39,149 nucleotides of DNA from a virus. The stretch lies in the IMG/VR virus record IMGVR_UViG_3300042560_001015, positions 1 through 39,149 of that record; one strand, given 5' to 3'. Both the position numbers and the translations under genes were made by a program. The first letter of the stretch is position 1. Every line of letters begins with the position of its first letter. Positions 1-7,845 of this stretch are shown piece by piece. The notes under the pieces were generated by a model. That model did no database searches, was not told the DNA's origin, and saw only the letters and a list, made by a program, of their open reading frames with translations.

Positions 1-80
1 TGCCCAGACAAATAACTGCATATGTCATAAACGTGCCAATATCCGTCATCCTGTCGGCCCGGCGGAACTGTGCCGCAGTT
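1..80. repeat. Terminal direct repeat, left copy
   Basis: These 80 bases are identical to the last 80 of the window (39070-39149). An open reading frame runs without interruption across the join when the two copies are merged. This is the usual signature of a circular or circularly permuted genome assembled with overlapping contig ends. It is more likely an assembly overlap than a true 80-bp terminal repeat of the virion DNA, because it lies inside a coding region. Confidence 0.95.
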
Positions 81-572
81 TCCTGTGTACCATAGCGGGG
101 TAACTCGAATTGTGTTTTGCGTGACTTCATAGCCGTCAGGGCAGAGAACATCAGCGATGACAAACCACATTGTGTGGCCGCCGCCGGAACCGCTGCTCGG
201 CAAGGCAACCCATTCACCTTCAATCCATGCTGCCCGAACCTCATCCCCTGCCGCCTTTGCCTCTGCTGATTCGAACCGTTGCTTGATGTTTTCGTTGCGT
301 CCTGAGTCGATCAAGTCGCCATTTTGGTCTTTGAACCAGACTGACATAACAGCTTCGCCCGGAGCCGTCCCGAAGTTTGTCGCCGCAGGCAAATCGCCAT
401 CGAGTTTGCCAATTATCTCCAGCGGTGGCTTCACGCCGAACGCGGCATTTGCTGACTGCTGCTTATGCCAAAGCATCCGCGCGACCGCATCAGCCAGCTC
501 ATTCAGCCTAGCCGCTGAAAGCCTTTCGCCTCGCTGAAAGTCTGGAACGTGTGGCTGAAAGTTGTTTGGCAT
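1..572 (-). CDS. Virion-associated protein crossing the contig ends (N-terminal part)
   Basis: The ATG is at 572-570 and shares its A with the stop of the upstream 280-aa gene (TAATG). The frame stays open to base 1 and continues at 39069 down to a TGA at 38937-38939, giving 234 aa in all. The N-terminus (PNNFQPHVPDFQRGERLSA) contains the phrase LSAARLNELADAV, which is typical of phage proteins just downstream of the distal tail genes. The later part contains VLCPDGYEVT and several aromatic and cysteine residues, and ends in QPEC. I do not recognise a family. From its position between tail genes and the Cys-rich protein I infer a structural or host-interaction role. Confidence 0.85.
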   Translation of the reverse strand, partial: MPNNFQPHVPDFQRGERLSAARLNELADAVARMLWHKQQSANAAFGVKPPLEIIGKLDGDLPAATNFGTAPGEAVMSVWFKDQNGDLIDSGRNENIKQRFESAEAKAAGDEVRAAWIEGEWVALPSSGSGGGHTMWFVIADVLCPDGYEVTQNTIRVTPLWYTGNCGTVPPGRQDDGYWHVYDICSYLSG

Positions 573-1414
573 TAGGTAAAGATCCGCCGAAGATCCGTTT
601 CCTGAAACGTGTAGCCACTGCCGATAGCGGACTTCGGCCTATCAAAGTCGCCAATTTCTTCTCGCCATTGCCAGTTCCACCCGTAGACAGTGCTTCCGCC
701 GTTTGCGGCCTGCCCTGTTGTACTCCATGACGTTTGAGCCTTTTCCAAGAATGTAAGCGTGAGCTTCCAAGTTGTTTGGCCTAGCGTATTGAGTGAAATC
801 GACGCAGACTTCTCTGCAAACAGCAAGGTGCCCGGAGCGAGCAACTGTTTTGTGATGGGAATTAAAAACGCCACGCTGTTAACGTGATTGATGCACTCAG
901 ACAAAACTCGCCATGGTGGATTCCGCACCTGCGACCATGTCACGACATGCCTCGTGGTCGTTGTGGCATATGCCGCGTTCACGTCCGCAGGAAGCGGAAC
1001 GTTGTCTGAAGCCCATTTCAGCCCGCGACTTGGAACAGTGACAAACTCGCCCTGCTCCTGCATTTCGTAACTAATCAGTGTTCCATCTTCAGTCGGCACC
1101 ATTGGCTTGTAACCGATAGTAATCTTAGCTTCGCCCGCGTGTGTCAAAGCCTGCGACTGCGGATCAACGATTGTTGCGTTGCGAGGGTTTGGTGCAATCT
1201 TGTCAATGCTGAACGTGTCTGCGAACACGCCCGGAAAGCCGGGACCGTAGACCATCGGCAAACCAATCGGCCCGCCAGTAAACATTCCGTTCACAAAGCC
1301 CCAGCGGTCATCCCACGCCGTGACAAAGATTCGCGTAAACTGAAAGTCACCGTCGCGATTGCCGGTCTCGATCGGGCTCTCTTCATGTTCGACGAATGGG
1401 ACTGTGATCGGCAT
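572..1414 (-). CDS. Putative distal/minor tail protein, 280 aa
   Basis: The gene follows the tape measure gene directly: the stop of that gene and this ATG share one base (TAATG at 1416-1412). It encodes a mostly beta-rich soluble protein with many W, F and T residues and no membrane segment or signal peptide. In long-tailed phages the gene after the tape measure usually encodes the distal tail protein or a baseplate hub component, and that is the basis of the call. I do not recognise a motif that fixes the family. It overlaps the next gene start by one base, so it is translated within a tightly coupled tail operon. Confidence 0.75.
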   Translation of the reverse strand: MPITVPFVEHEESPIETGNRDGDFQFTRIFVTAWDDRWGFVNGMFTGGPIGLPMVYGPGFPGVFADTFSIDKIAPNPRNATIVDPQSQALTHAGEAKITIGYKPMVPTEDGTLISYEMQEQGEFVTVPSRGLKWASDNVPLPADVNAAYATTTTRHVVTWSQVRNPPWRVLSECINHVNSVAFLIPITKQLLAPGTLLFAEKSASISLNTLGQTTWKLTLTFLEKAQTSWSTTGQAANGGSTVYGWNWQWREEIGDFDRPKSAIGSGYTFQETDLRRIFT

Positions 1415-2910
1415 TATGCAAGCCCCATGTCAAGGTTCTGAACAGCCTGCAATTGTTGCTGCTGAATGTTCAGTTGCTGCTGTTGCACGCTCAGCGATGA
1501 CTGTGCGACATTCAACTGTTTGTTTAACGTCGATTCACGGAGCGAAGCAAACAACGCTTCGGCTGAAAACGTTTTCGATTGGGAAGCCTCTTTGACCTGT
1601 GACGCAAACTGTTTCGGTAAACGCTTGTTGGCATCAACTGAGGTTTCGTCCACGCCTTTTTTCTTGGCCTTATTTGCTTCATCTTCCGCTACGAGCTGAT
1701 CTTTTTTAATTCTGCGGGCCGCCGCCAATTCTTCGTCGATCTTCTCCATTAGCGAAGATCCGCGCCCGCTCCTAAGTTCCGGCATTTGAAACTCGCCAAG
1801 GGGAACAGTAAACTCAGTCACTTCTTCGCCCATTAGCATCTGCTTGATCGCTCGCATTCTGGCCCCAAGATTGTCGACCATTTTGCCAGAGTTTGCCTGA
1901 ATCCAATCAAAGGCTGCTTTGGCAATGCTGACAATGTCCTCAAACGCATCGCGGAACCTGTCGGCAATGTGAACCGCAGTCACTCCGACAATGACGCCGA
2001 CGCCTTCGAACTTTTCCTGCGTTTCCGTGAACCAGTCGCGAACAGATGTCTGCAACTTGCTGAACGTCGATGGCATTTCGTCGGTTTGGTCGAAGAACTT
2101 GCGAGCCCATTCCAGCAGTTTGTTGGCCTCTGGTAAAAGTGTGGTCCCCATTGCAATTGCCAGCATTTCGACTTCGCTTTTCAGCTTTGCATACTGGCCA
2201 GCAGTTGTTTGGCTCATGCGGTCATTCATGCCCGCAAAGCGACCACCAGCAGACGTTGCATCAACAAAAGCCTGCTTGACCTCTGCCACTGAAACATTGC
2301 CGTCCTCCATTCGTTTCTTGAGGACCGCCATCGATTCGCCGGTTCGCTTGCTAATCTCCTGCAGCGGACTGAATCCTGCGTTGATCATTTGATTTAGGTC
2401 TTGCCCCATCAATCGCCCAGCTCCGGACATTTGCCCGAATGCTCGCGTCATTCCTTCGAGCTTTTGCGAGTCTCCGGCTGCAATGTCGGTAATCATTGAC
2501 AGGATTGGAACAACTTCCTCGCCAGCGACGCCGAAGTTTAGCATCATCTTGGCTGACTCGGACAGCTCCCGCATTCCAAACACAGTTTTCATGTCGAGGG
2601 CTCTCATCGCCTCGATCATGTCTTTTGACTTTTCGGCGGAACCCAACAGAACTTCAAACGCGATCGCAGTTTGCTCTGCTCCGGCCGCCAGCGACATCAT
2701 GCCGCCGACCGCGGCTCCAGCACCGAGTCCTGCAAGTGTGGAGCCCATGCCGCCGATATTCAGCCGCACGCTCCTTAGTTTATCGATCAGCCCGCCCGCC
2801 GCTGTCGTTGTGCGGTCGAGAGCCTTGCCTGCCATTCCCGCCTTTGTCTGGACTTGCGAAAGCCCATCAGCAGAAAAGATAACCTGTGCTTCTTGTACTG
2901 TAATCGCCAT
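1414..2910 (-). CDS. Tail tape measure protein, 498 aa
   Basis: It sets tail length and is the scaffold for tail tube assembly. Residues about 60-250 contain the conserved tape measure core: an AFEVLLGSAEKSKDMIEAM-like helix, then GMTRAFGQMSGAGRLMGQ, then a NQMINAGFSPLQEISKRTG stretch. The N-terminus has a Gly/Ala-rich hydrophobic segment (about 50-80), and the C-terminus is a Gln-rich coiled coil. At 498 aa it is short for the family. Using the known rule of roughly 0.15 nm per residue, it predicts a tail of about 75 nm. The start overlaps the stop of the frameshifted chaperone product (TGATG), as expected for gpGT followed by the tape measure. Confidence 0.93.
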   Translation of the reverse strand: MAITVQEAQVIFSADGLSQVQTKAGMAGKALDRTTTAAGGLIDKLRSVRLNIGGMGSTLAGLGAGAAVGGMMSLAAGAEQTAIAFEVLLGSAEKSKDMIEAMRALDMKTVFGMRELSESAKMMLNFGVAGEEVVPILSMITDIAAGDSQKLEGMTRAFGQMSGAGRLMGQDLNQMINAGFSPLQEISKRTGESMAVLKKRMEDGNVSVAEVKQAFVDATSAGGRFAGMNDRMSQTTAGQYAKLKSEVEMLAIAMGTTLLPEANKLLEWARKFFDQTDEMPSTFSKLQTSVRDWFTETQEKFEGVGVIVGVTAVHIADRFRDAFEDIVSIAKAAFDWIQANSGKMVDNLGARMRAIKQMLMGEEVTEFTVPLGEFQMPELRSGRGSSLMEKIDEELAAARRIKKDQLVAEDEANKAKKKGVDETSVDANKRLPKQFASQVKEASQSKTFSAEALFASLRESTLNKQLNVAQSSLSVQQQQLNIQQQQLQAVQNLDMGLA

Positions 2911-3550
2911 CAGCCCGGCCTCTTCTCAAAGATATCTTCCGGACACCATGCCCCGGCCGCTACCAGCACTTGATACATTGTCATTCGTCCGATTTCCTCG
3001 AACGTCCAACCGTACTTCTCTGCGACATTGCGAAACACCGTAGCCCACGGAATCGTCCGTCTCGTTACTGGCCCGACGCCGCCGCTACTGTCGGGCCATT
3101 TGAGTTTCCCACTTCGGTCTTTTCTTCAATCGCGTGGATGGCATTGACGATGCCGTTAATGTCGCCAAACCAATCAATGAAATCCGCCCCGAGCTGAATG
3201 CCCTGTTCTGCTGGAAGATCCTGCGGAAACTCTATCGAGTGATTCTTCCCCATGGCTCGCCAAATCGACCACGACAGCCCACGCATCGACCTGTCGAACC
3301 GATCTTCATCGACCATTGTGGCAATCAGCGGACGAGCTACAGTGTCCGCTGCGATCTTGATTGCCATTTGCTGAACAGCACGATCTTTGATTGAATCGAT
3401 GCCCGCGTAAGGATTTCCCACGCGGGAAAGAATCGCTTCCTCTTTTTTTGCGTAGTCGGCAAGAGACCGAATTTCGAGCCGATACGTTCTGCCGTCTTTG
3501 CTGAGTTCTGCAGTCCGCCGACCGCAAAGATTGAACAATCCATCCGCCAT
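2910..3550 (-). CDS. Frameshifted tail chaperone, gpGT-like fusion
   Basis: A -1 shift at 3110-3104 takes ribosomes from the gpG-like frame into a second frame. That frame is open from the slippery site to a TGA at 2912-2910, which overlaps the tape measure ATG. The added about 65 residues include YGWTFEEIGRMTMYQVLVAA, a compact helical stretch like the T domains of other tail chaperones that bind tape measure protein. The extension has no start codon of its own with a ribosome site and fills exactly the gap between the two genes. This is the classic lambda G/GT layout. The product is inferred from frame and position. Confidence 0.85.
3065..3550 (-). CDS. Tail assembly chaperone, gpG-like, 161 aa
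   Basis: This is the unshifted product of the tail chaperone pair that coats the tape measure protein during tail assembly. A strong Shine-Dalgarno sequence (AGGAG) lies just before the ATG. It sits between the tail tube gene and the tape measure gene, which is the conserved place for gpG. The protein is alpha-helical and charged, and its C-terminus is rich in Ala, Ser, Gly and Thr. A G GGA AAC slippery heptamer lies near the 3' end in the correct frame, and ribosomes that do not shift stop at TAA 3067-3065. Confidence 0.85.
   Translation of the reverse strand: MADGLFNLCGRRTAELSKDGRTYRLEIRSLADYAKKEEAILSRVGNPYAGIDSIKDRAVQQMAIKIAADTVARPLIATMVDEDRFDRSMRGLSWSIWRAMGKNHSIEFPQDLPAEQGIQLGADFIDWFGDINGIVNAIHAIEEKTEVGNSNGPTVAAASGQ
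3104..3110 (-). promoter_or_regulatory. -1 ribosomal frameshift slippery site
   Basis: On the minus strand the heptamer G GGA AAC sits in the zero frame of the gpG-like gene, matching the X XXY YYZ rule. After a one-base backward slip the next codon is CTC, and the frame is open to 2910. It is near the 3' end of the short gene, as in lambda, whose site is GGGAAAG. Confidence 0.85.
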
Positions 3551-3563
3551 GGATTACTCCTGA

Positions 3564-3968
3564 TTAGTTGAGAGTGAAAGCACCGGCACCTGTCGGAATG
3601 CCTTGGAAGTCGAAAGCAAAATCGCACGCCACTGGTTCACCTGAATCAGCATCGAACGTGATGTCACCGACATCGGTGACGATGATCGTCCCGGTGATTG
3701 TGTCGCTGGATGCCGTGCCATGACACACAACGCTGTATTCGGTGCCGATCTTCATCGCCATCGTTGCCCCGGCATGAATGAACAGTGTCGCCGTGCCCGA
3801 CCAGTCTTTAACGCCAATCGTTGTTTTGCGACCGCCAGCTGTCGAGTTGCTGGCGTATCGGCCCTTGGCTGCTGTGCCTTTCACTGTCCATTTTGTCGTG
3901 TGGTCAATTGCCGTTCCGGAAATTTTGAACGTCATTTCATTGCCGGTGAGCGGTGTGCCTGCTGGCAT
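3564..3968 (-). CDS. Putative major tail tube protein, 134 aa
   Basis: A small beta-rich protein. It begins MPAGTPLTGNE, has the ITGTIIVTDVGDITFDADSG region, and ends in FAFDFQGIPTGAGAFTLN. This matches the pattern of tail tube proteins of long-tailed phages, in which a beta sandwich polymerises into rings. It stands directly before the tail chaperone pair, the expected location. A purine-rich ribosome site (AAGGAA) precedes the ATG. The family call rests on position, size and fold pattern, not on a diagnostic motif. Confidence 0.75.
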   Translation of the reverse strand: MPAGTPLTGNEMTFKISGTAIDHTTKWTVKGTAAKGRYASNSTAGGRKTTIGVKDWSGTATLFIHAGATMAMKIGTEYSVVCHGTASSDTITGTIIVTDVGDITFDADSGEPVACDFAFDFQGIPTGAGAFTLN

Positions 3969-4017
3969 TTGCGTGATTCCTTATTGATGCAAGAAAAGAA
4001 ACAAGACAGCAGTCCAA

Positions 4018-4425
4018 TTATTTCGCTGTTTCGCTGGCGTTAATTTGCAGCCGCAGATTCGATGTTGAGGTGGCAATTCCAAGCACTGTGACGAAGTCGC
4101 CTGACGCCAAATCAGCATAAGGGGCGATTCCACCAGCGGTCGTGCTGACGCAAACCACGTCGCCAGTTGTGAATGCCGTGTTGAATGTCAAGTTGCCGCT
4201 TGTGGCGTATTTCAACGGCTGCCCGTTTGCCGCGCCATGCAGTGCGATTCCGGCCGCTACGCTTGTGGCTGATACGTCAGCGTCACATGCCTTGAGTTTG
4301 CTGCTGTCGGCAGTGTCGATGTAAACGGCCATGCCAGCCGTAATTGTTCCGCCAGCAATTCCTTCGCTGATTGCGGTGTTTGCTGTCTTCACAACACTTG
4401 CAGCGGTTACTGAATAATCAGCCAT
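4018..4425 (-). CDS. DUF2190-like decoration/cement protein, 135 aa
   Basis: The protein is Ala/Thr/Ser/Gly-rich and predicted to be nearly all beta strand. Phrases such as GGTITAGMAVYIDTAD, ATSVAAGIALHGAANGQPL and TTGDVVCVSTTAGGI resemble small phage capsid or tail decoration proteins related to DUF2190. It shares this pattern with the 199-aa protein at 7846-8445. Its place between the tail terminator and tail tube genes suggests it decorates the virion, possibly the tail. I have no evidence for enzymatic activity. Confidence 0.65.
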   Translation of the reverse strand: MADYSVTAASVVKTANTAISEGIAGGTITAGMAVYIDTADSSKLKACDADVSATSVAAGIALHGAANGQPLKYATSGNLTFNTAFTTGDVVCVSTTAGGIAPYADLASGDFVTVLGIATSTSNLRLQINASETAK

Positions 4426-4428
4426 TAT

Positions 4429-4857
4429 CTAGACTCCATTGTGATGAATTTCAAAACTTACAGTGCTGTCCCATATTCCAGTGGACTCATCCTGTTCAGA
4501 TGAAATCCCACCGGAACGACTGAACGTAATTACTGACTCTGATCCTGCAAATGTCCCGCTGTCCCAAAGGGTTTCACATCGCTGAGCAACTGCTTTTCCC
4601 CGGTCATAGTCGATTGACAGCACCGACACCTTGACTTGACTTTTCCATCCTCGCCCGCTGTTTGTTCTCCAGTGCGGCTCAGTGGCGACCTGCAATACAA
4701 CGCAGTCATCAAAATGGCCGTCCTGATCATTATCAGCGTCGGTTGTTTCGTTTGTTTGGGTAATCTCAGTGCTGACTCGATTGGCAGGAATTAGCGAGAT
4801 CAACCCCGCCGTGTTCCGCCATCGTTCGATCAAACATTGATCCAGCCCAGTACTCAC
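4429..4857 (-). CDS. Putative tail terminator / tail completion protein, 142 aa
   Basis: It starts with GTG in a GTGA overlap with the stop of the basic gp10-like gene. The N-terminus (LDQCLIERWRNTAGLISLIP) is a helix followed by beta strands. It contains DDCVVLQV and VKVSVLSIDYDRG, the pattern of tail terminator proteins such as lambda gpU or the DUF3168 family, in which the protein contacts the last tube ring and docks to the head. Gene order (gp10-like, terminator, then tail tube) supports this. The assignment is an inference from order and size. Confidence 0.6.
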   Translation of the reverse strand: MSTGLDQCLIERWRNTAGLISLIPANRVSTEITQTNETTDADNDQDGHFDDCVVLQVATEPHWRTNSGRGWKSQVKVSVLSIDYDRGKAVAQRCETLWDSGTFAGSESVITFSRSGGISSEQDESTGIWDSTVSFEIHHNGV

Positions 4858-5684
4858 TTGACGACCGCTTTCTTCTTGCCGCCTTTGTTGGCCTGCTTGA
4901 GTTCACTTCCAATAACTTTGCCAAATGCCTCTTTGTTGTCTTCGACTGCAGGTTTCAGAAATGGCCTTCCTTTGCCGTCCTTTCGAAACTCCCACATCGC
5001 CATATATCCAGCGATTTTTTTGTCGACATAAACGCGGCTTTCCAGCTTCTTGCCCTTGAGCCTTAACTGAGCCTTGATTGCCGACCTGCCTTTGCCCGTC
5101 CTCATCTTTGGCGGCTCGCCCGGCTTGCTTGCCCCCGGGTCTGCATTTGATGTCCTGACTCGAGCGCCAGTGATGTCAACAGTGCCATCGAAATCAAACT
5201 GAGTTCTTGCTCTCTCCTGTGCTCTCAATGCCCTGCGTTGATCTCTGGCCTGTATCTTTCTTTCGCGTTCCCGAAGTCTTGCCGCCTTTTTGCGAGCCTT
5301 AAAAAACCGCGTTGTGTTTTTCGATGCGGCCCTCAGTGTCTTTTTTGCAAATCGTTTCGCTTTGCGTGTTTGCCCTGGTAACTTCTTCAACCGTCGCCGT
5401 GCCTCTCGTAACCTTCGCTTTCCAATTCGCTTGAGTACCTTTGATGTTTTCTTGGCTTGCCGATTCGCCTTTTTTGCTCGTCTTGTGACCGCCTTGGAAA
5501 GCGAGTTCGACTTAAAAAACCTCGCAGCTCGCCTCTTGCTTTTGTTGACCCTCTTGCTGACTACCTTGATTCTTTTTGCAACGTTTTTTTTCGCAGCTTT
5601 CACCCGCTTACGGCCTGCCTTGGAAGTTGCCGAGAGCAGCTTTCCAGCACGGTATCGGAGCGTTTTAGGTTTGCGTCTGGCCAT
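4854..5684 (-). CDS. HK97 gp10-like connector protein with a histone-like basic N-terminal half, 276 aa
   Basis: The C-terminal 110 residues match the HK97 gp10/neck protein pattern: GEPPKMRTGKGRSAIKAQLRL, then a YMAMWEFRKDGKGRPFLKPA-like stretch. In relatives this region ends in a conserved aromatic-Glu ... Arg-Pro-Phe-Leu-x-Pro-Ala motif. The N-terminal 160 residues are low complexity, with about 40 percent Lys or Arg plus Ala, Ser, Val and Thr, like histone H1 tails or AlgP-type proteins. Typical gp10 proteins are 110-160 aa, so the basic half is an addition. It may hold the DNA end at the portal or neck, but that is an inference. The start overlaps the previous gene by 20 bases. Confidence 0.75.
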   Translation of the reverse strand: MARRKPKTLRYRAGKLLSATSKAGRKRVKAAKKNVAKRIKVVSKRVNKSKRRAARFFKSNSLSKAVTRRAKKANRQAKKTSKVLKRIGKRRLREARRRLKKLPGQTRKAKRFAKKTLRAASKNTTRFFKARKKAARLRERERKIQARDQRRALRAQERARTQFDFDGTVDITGARVRTSNADPGASKPGEPPKMRTGKGRSAIKAQLRLKGKKLESRVYVDKKIAGYMAMWEFRKDGKGRPFLKPAVEDNKEAFGKVIGSELKQANKGGKKKAVVK

Positions 5685-5853
5685 CTTGTTGTGTTGCCGT
5701 TCTTCTTACCCCCGGCCGTCTCACGTATCGCCTGCTGACTGACTGCTGAGAAATAGTCTTCAACTTCAATGCGGCTGCTTCCAATGCGTCCGCCGTTTCC
5801 TTCTGCAGCTCTCTCATCATTTGAACCGTTCTGTCCATTCGTTTGATGCTCAT
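5665..5853 (-). CDS. Small basic protein of unknown function, 62 aa
   Basis: I chose the ATG at 5853 because it forms an ATGA overlap with the stop of the 204-aa gene. The first 40 residues form an amphipathic helix (MDRTVQMMRELQKETADALE), followed by an Arg-rich tail. No family is recognised. It lies in the connector module between the 204-aa protein and the basic gp10-like protein, so a head-tail joining role is possible. Confidence 0.6.
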   Translation of the reverse strand: MSIKRMDRTVQMMRELQKETADALEAAALKLKTISQQSVSRRYVRRPGVRRTATQQDGQTQT

Positions 5854-6464
5854 ACGTCGGACCTCGAACAAATCAAATATGGCAGCTCATCGCGGTTGAA
5901 TCCTTTTTCGAGTCGATCCACCCGAAACGATCTGCCATTAGAATCCGTCAACGTAAGATCCGTATCCAGTTCTGGAACTTCTTCAACAACGCAATACCAC
6001 TCACCCTGCATGGTTCGTCGTTTGTTATCAACGTCGATTTCTGCCGAAGACTGAAACCACTGGCACCGATATGACGCGGCCACCTCGGAAAGAATTGAGG
6101 CGTCTGCCCCGCTTGCTCGCTTGTACTTCGGCCGACGAACAGCTTTTATTGTGTCCGTCAGTTGCAGGTGGCAATGAGACCGCTGCAAAGCTGTCTCCGC
6201 CGGATCCGTGTAAAGAACTCGCCATGTGCTGGTGACGTTGCCACGCTTAACGCGAAACAAATCCCCCTGCCGAGTTGCTGTGCCTTTCTGAACTGTCCAG
6301 ACAAACGCCCGCCTGATTGTTTGCAGGTCCGGTTGCTCAATAAGACGAACAGTTCTGTTGAGTCCCGAGCTTTGGCCGTAAGGCGTCCACAATGCCTGCT
6401 CACCGAGTTCATCGGTGTTCAAGATCGCACACGCATCAACGGCCATTTGCTCGCGAAGGCTCAT
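5850..6464 (-). CDS. Head-tail connector region protein, 204 aa
   Basis: The start is in an ATGA overlap with the previous gene. The sequence is mixed alpha/beta with several Arg-rich stretches (ADASILSEVAASYRCQWFQ; LDTDLTLTDSNGRSFRVDR). The C-terminal part, ending in FNRDELPYLICSRSDV, resembles beta-rich head closure proteins. Position between capsid and gp10-like genes suggests a head closure or adaptor protein. No motif decides the family. Confidence 0.65.
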   Translation of the reverse strand: MSLREQMAVDACAILNTDELGEQALWTPYGQSSGLNRTVRLIEQPDLQTIRRAFVWTVQKGTATRQGDLFRVKRGNVTSTWRVLYTDPAETALQRSHCHLQLTDTIKAVRRPKYKRASGADASILSEVAASYRCQWFQSSAEIDVDNKRRTMQGEWYCVVEEVPELDTDLTLTDSNGRSFRVDRLEKGFNRDELPYLICSRSDV

Positions 6465-6700
6465 TCAGTTGCGTCCACCAGTTTGAGAAATCCCATTCCA
6501 ATGTGACCCTCTACCGCCGCTCTCAAATTGCACTTGATCGCTTCAGGAGTTTCCAAATTGATCTTGACCGGCCTGTCGCCGATCTCGATTCGACCGCCGT
6601 TTGTTTTGTCTTTTGGAGCGATTCGAAAACCGAACACTTTGCCGGTTGCCTTTGGTCCTTTTGCGACCGTGATCGTTTTTGTTTTTTCTGCTGCTGCCAT
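6461..6700 (-). CDS. Small protein after the capsid gene, 79 aa
   Basis: The first gene of the connector module. It starts with MAAAEKTKTITVAKG and has a KTNGGRIEIGDRPVKIN beta stretch. It contains no membrane segment. Its stop overlaps the next start (ATGA). The function is not recognised. A coding role is supported by tight packing and by the clear frame. Confidence 0.6.
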   Translation of the reverse strand: MAAAEKTKTITVAKGPKATGKVFGFRIAPKDKTNGGRIEIGDRPVKINLETPEAIKCNLRAAVEGHIGMGFLKLVDATE

Positions 6701-6760
6701 TACTGAGCCTCATTCCGCCGCCACAAAATGCCCTGTGATTATGGCGGATAACCACAGAGC

Positions 6761-6784
6761 CACCGGAAGACACGGCTTCCGGTG
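6761..6784 (-). other. Hairpin between capsid gene and connector module
   Basis: A perfect 9-bp inverted repeat (CACCGGAAG and CTTCCGGTG) with a 6-nt loop lies in the 105-nt gap between the capsid stop and the next start. There is no T run after it in the direction of transcription, so it is not a standard intrinsic terminator. It could protect the abundant capsid mRNA or mark a processing site. Confidence 0.6.
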
Positions 6785-6805
6785 TTTCTCATCCACAGCC
6801 GCCGA

Positions 6806-7726
6806 TTAAGTGAAGGTGTGAAGAACGGCCTTCCACCATGCCAAATAACCGAGGTTGTATCGTGCCTCAGTCATGAACTTCACGTCCTTGGTTTCACTGT
6901 CGTCAAGCCCTTTCATCTGTCGTGAAAGCGGCTCGCGAGCCTGAAACACGAATGGCTTCAATGGGCCATCCAGATTGAACAGGTAAAACTTGCTCGTGTC
7001 GGTCAGGTAAGCACTGGACATGATCTGCGGAGCGTCCACAACGACGTTTGTACCGCCGGTGCTTACCAGAGGTGCCAGCAACGCTTCTTTGAAGATTGCT
7101 TCGAAGTCGACATTGCACAGCAGAAGCAGATTGCTCAGCCCCATGCTGATTGGTCGATTCAGCAGCTTGCCCTGATCGTTCTTGAACTTCATCATTGCGT
7201 TTCGAGCGGCGTTGAATGCCGCCTTTGCTTCCGCCACTGTCGGCGTTGTGCCGGTTGCTGCCGCGCTGGTCAAGTCGTTGCTCTGTGTGCCAGAGTCGCC
7301 CCAACTGTGATCCGTGTCGAAAAAGAACTGACTATCGAAACACGCTGTTGACTCGCCATTGACCAGCGTTGTGAAAAACAGCTCGTCCGGGTGATAACTG
7401 GCTTCAACGGCCAAGTCTTCCATCAGCGGCCCGTACATGTTCATACGGTCGTCGGCGATGTCGGTCTTTTTGATCTTGAGCGAGTTTTCCCAGTGCTTGT
7501 TCGCAATGGTGAACGTCCCTGCTCGCAGCTCGTGAAACTGACGATCACCCAGCCATTCGCGAACGCCGGGATGATTCCCGAGCATACCGTAGGCTTCGTC
7601 CGCACCGTCGCTTGGCACGATGGTCGAAACCTGCGGGTAGAACGGAGTCGCAGTGCCGATTCGGTTGTCGAATTTCTGCGTCAAAGTCCGCAGTGTGACT
7701 GTTGCTTTTGCTGTATCCAGAGGCAT
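6806..7726 (-). CDS. Major capsid protein, Mu gpT-like, 306 aa
   Basis: It forms the icosahedral shell. It carries the gpT-type series: VREWLGDRQFHELRAGTFTI, then an IADDRMNMYGPLMEDLA segment, then SYHPDELFFTTLVNGES followed by CFDSQFFFDTDHSWGDSG. The residues DDR and FFDTDH are typical of Mu-like major head subunits. About 306 aa is close to Mu gpT (305 aa). The gene sits after protease, scaffold and decoration genes, the standard head order. Its leader has an unusual hairpin with the ribosome site in the loop. Confidence 0.9.
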   Translation of the reverse strand: MPLDTAKATVTLRTLTQKFDNRIGTATPFYPQVSTIVPSDGADEAYGMLGNHPGVREWLGDRQFHELRAGTFTIANKHWENSLKIKKTDIADDRMNMYGPLMEDLAVEASYHPDELFFTTLVNGESTACFDSQFFFDTDHSWGDSGTQSNDLTSAAATGTTPTVAEAKAAFNAARNAMMKFKNDQGKLLNRPISMGLSNLLLLCNVDFEAIFKEALLAPLVSTGGTNVVVDAPQIMSSAYLTDTSKFYLFNLDGPLKPFVFQAREPLSRQMKGLDDSETKDVKFMTEARYNLGYLAWWKAVLHTFT

Positions 7727-7729
7727 GAG

Positions 7730-7747
7730 AGGTTTCCTTCAAAACCT
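7730..7747 (-). promoter_or_regulatory. Capsid gene ribosome-binding site in a hairpin loop
   Basis: On the minus strand AGGTTT and AAACCT form a 6-bp stem around the loop TGAAGG, three bases before the capsid ATG. The loop carries the AAGG of the Shine-Dalgarno sequence. Such a loop can display or hide the site, or stabilise the 5' end of a highly expressed message. Confidence 0.55.
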
Positions 7748-7792
7748 CCATCACGGTAATCACACTGAGAAAATCAACTCTGTCGCGGGTAA

Positions 7793-7820
7793 GCCGGGAA
7801 CGTTGCAACGTATCACCGGC
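7793..7820 (-). other. Palindromic hairpin upstream of capsid gene
   Basis: GCCGG and CCGGC flank a perfect 12-bp palindrome, ACGTTGCAACGT, in the 118-nt gap before the capsid gene. It can form an extended hairpin in the mRNA or be a dyad for a DNA-binding protein. There is no T tract for termination. Confidence 0.5.
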
Positions 7821-7845
7821 CTCCCGTGACGGAGACACAAGAGAA

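Noticed and set aside
1-80. True terminal repeat of the virion DNA
   Set aside because: The repeat lies within a gene and matches the usual overlap left by assemblers at circular contigs.
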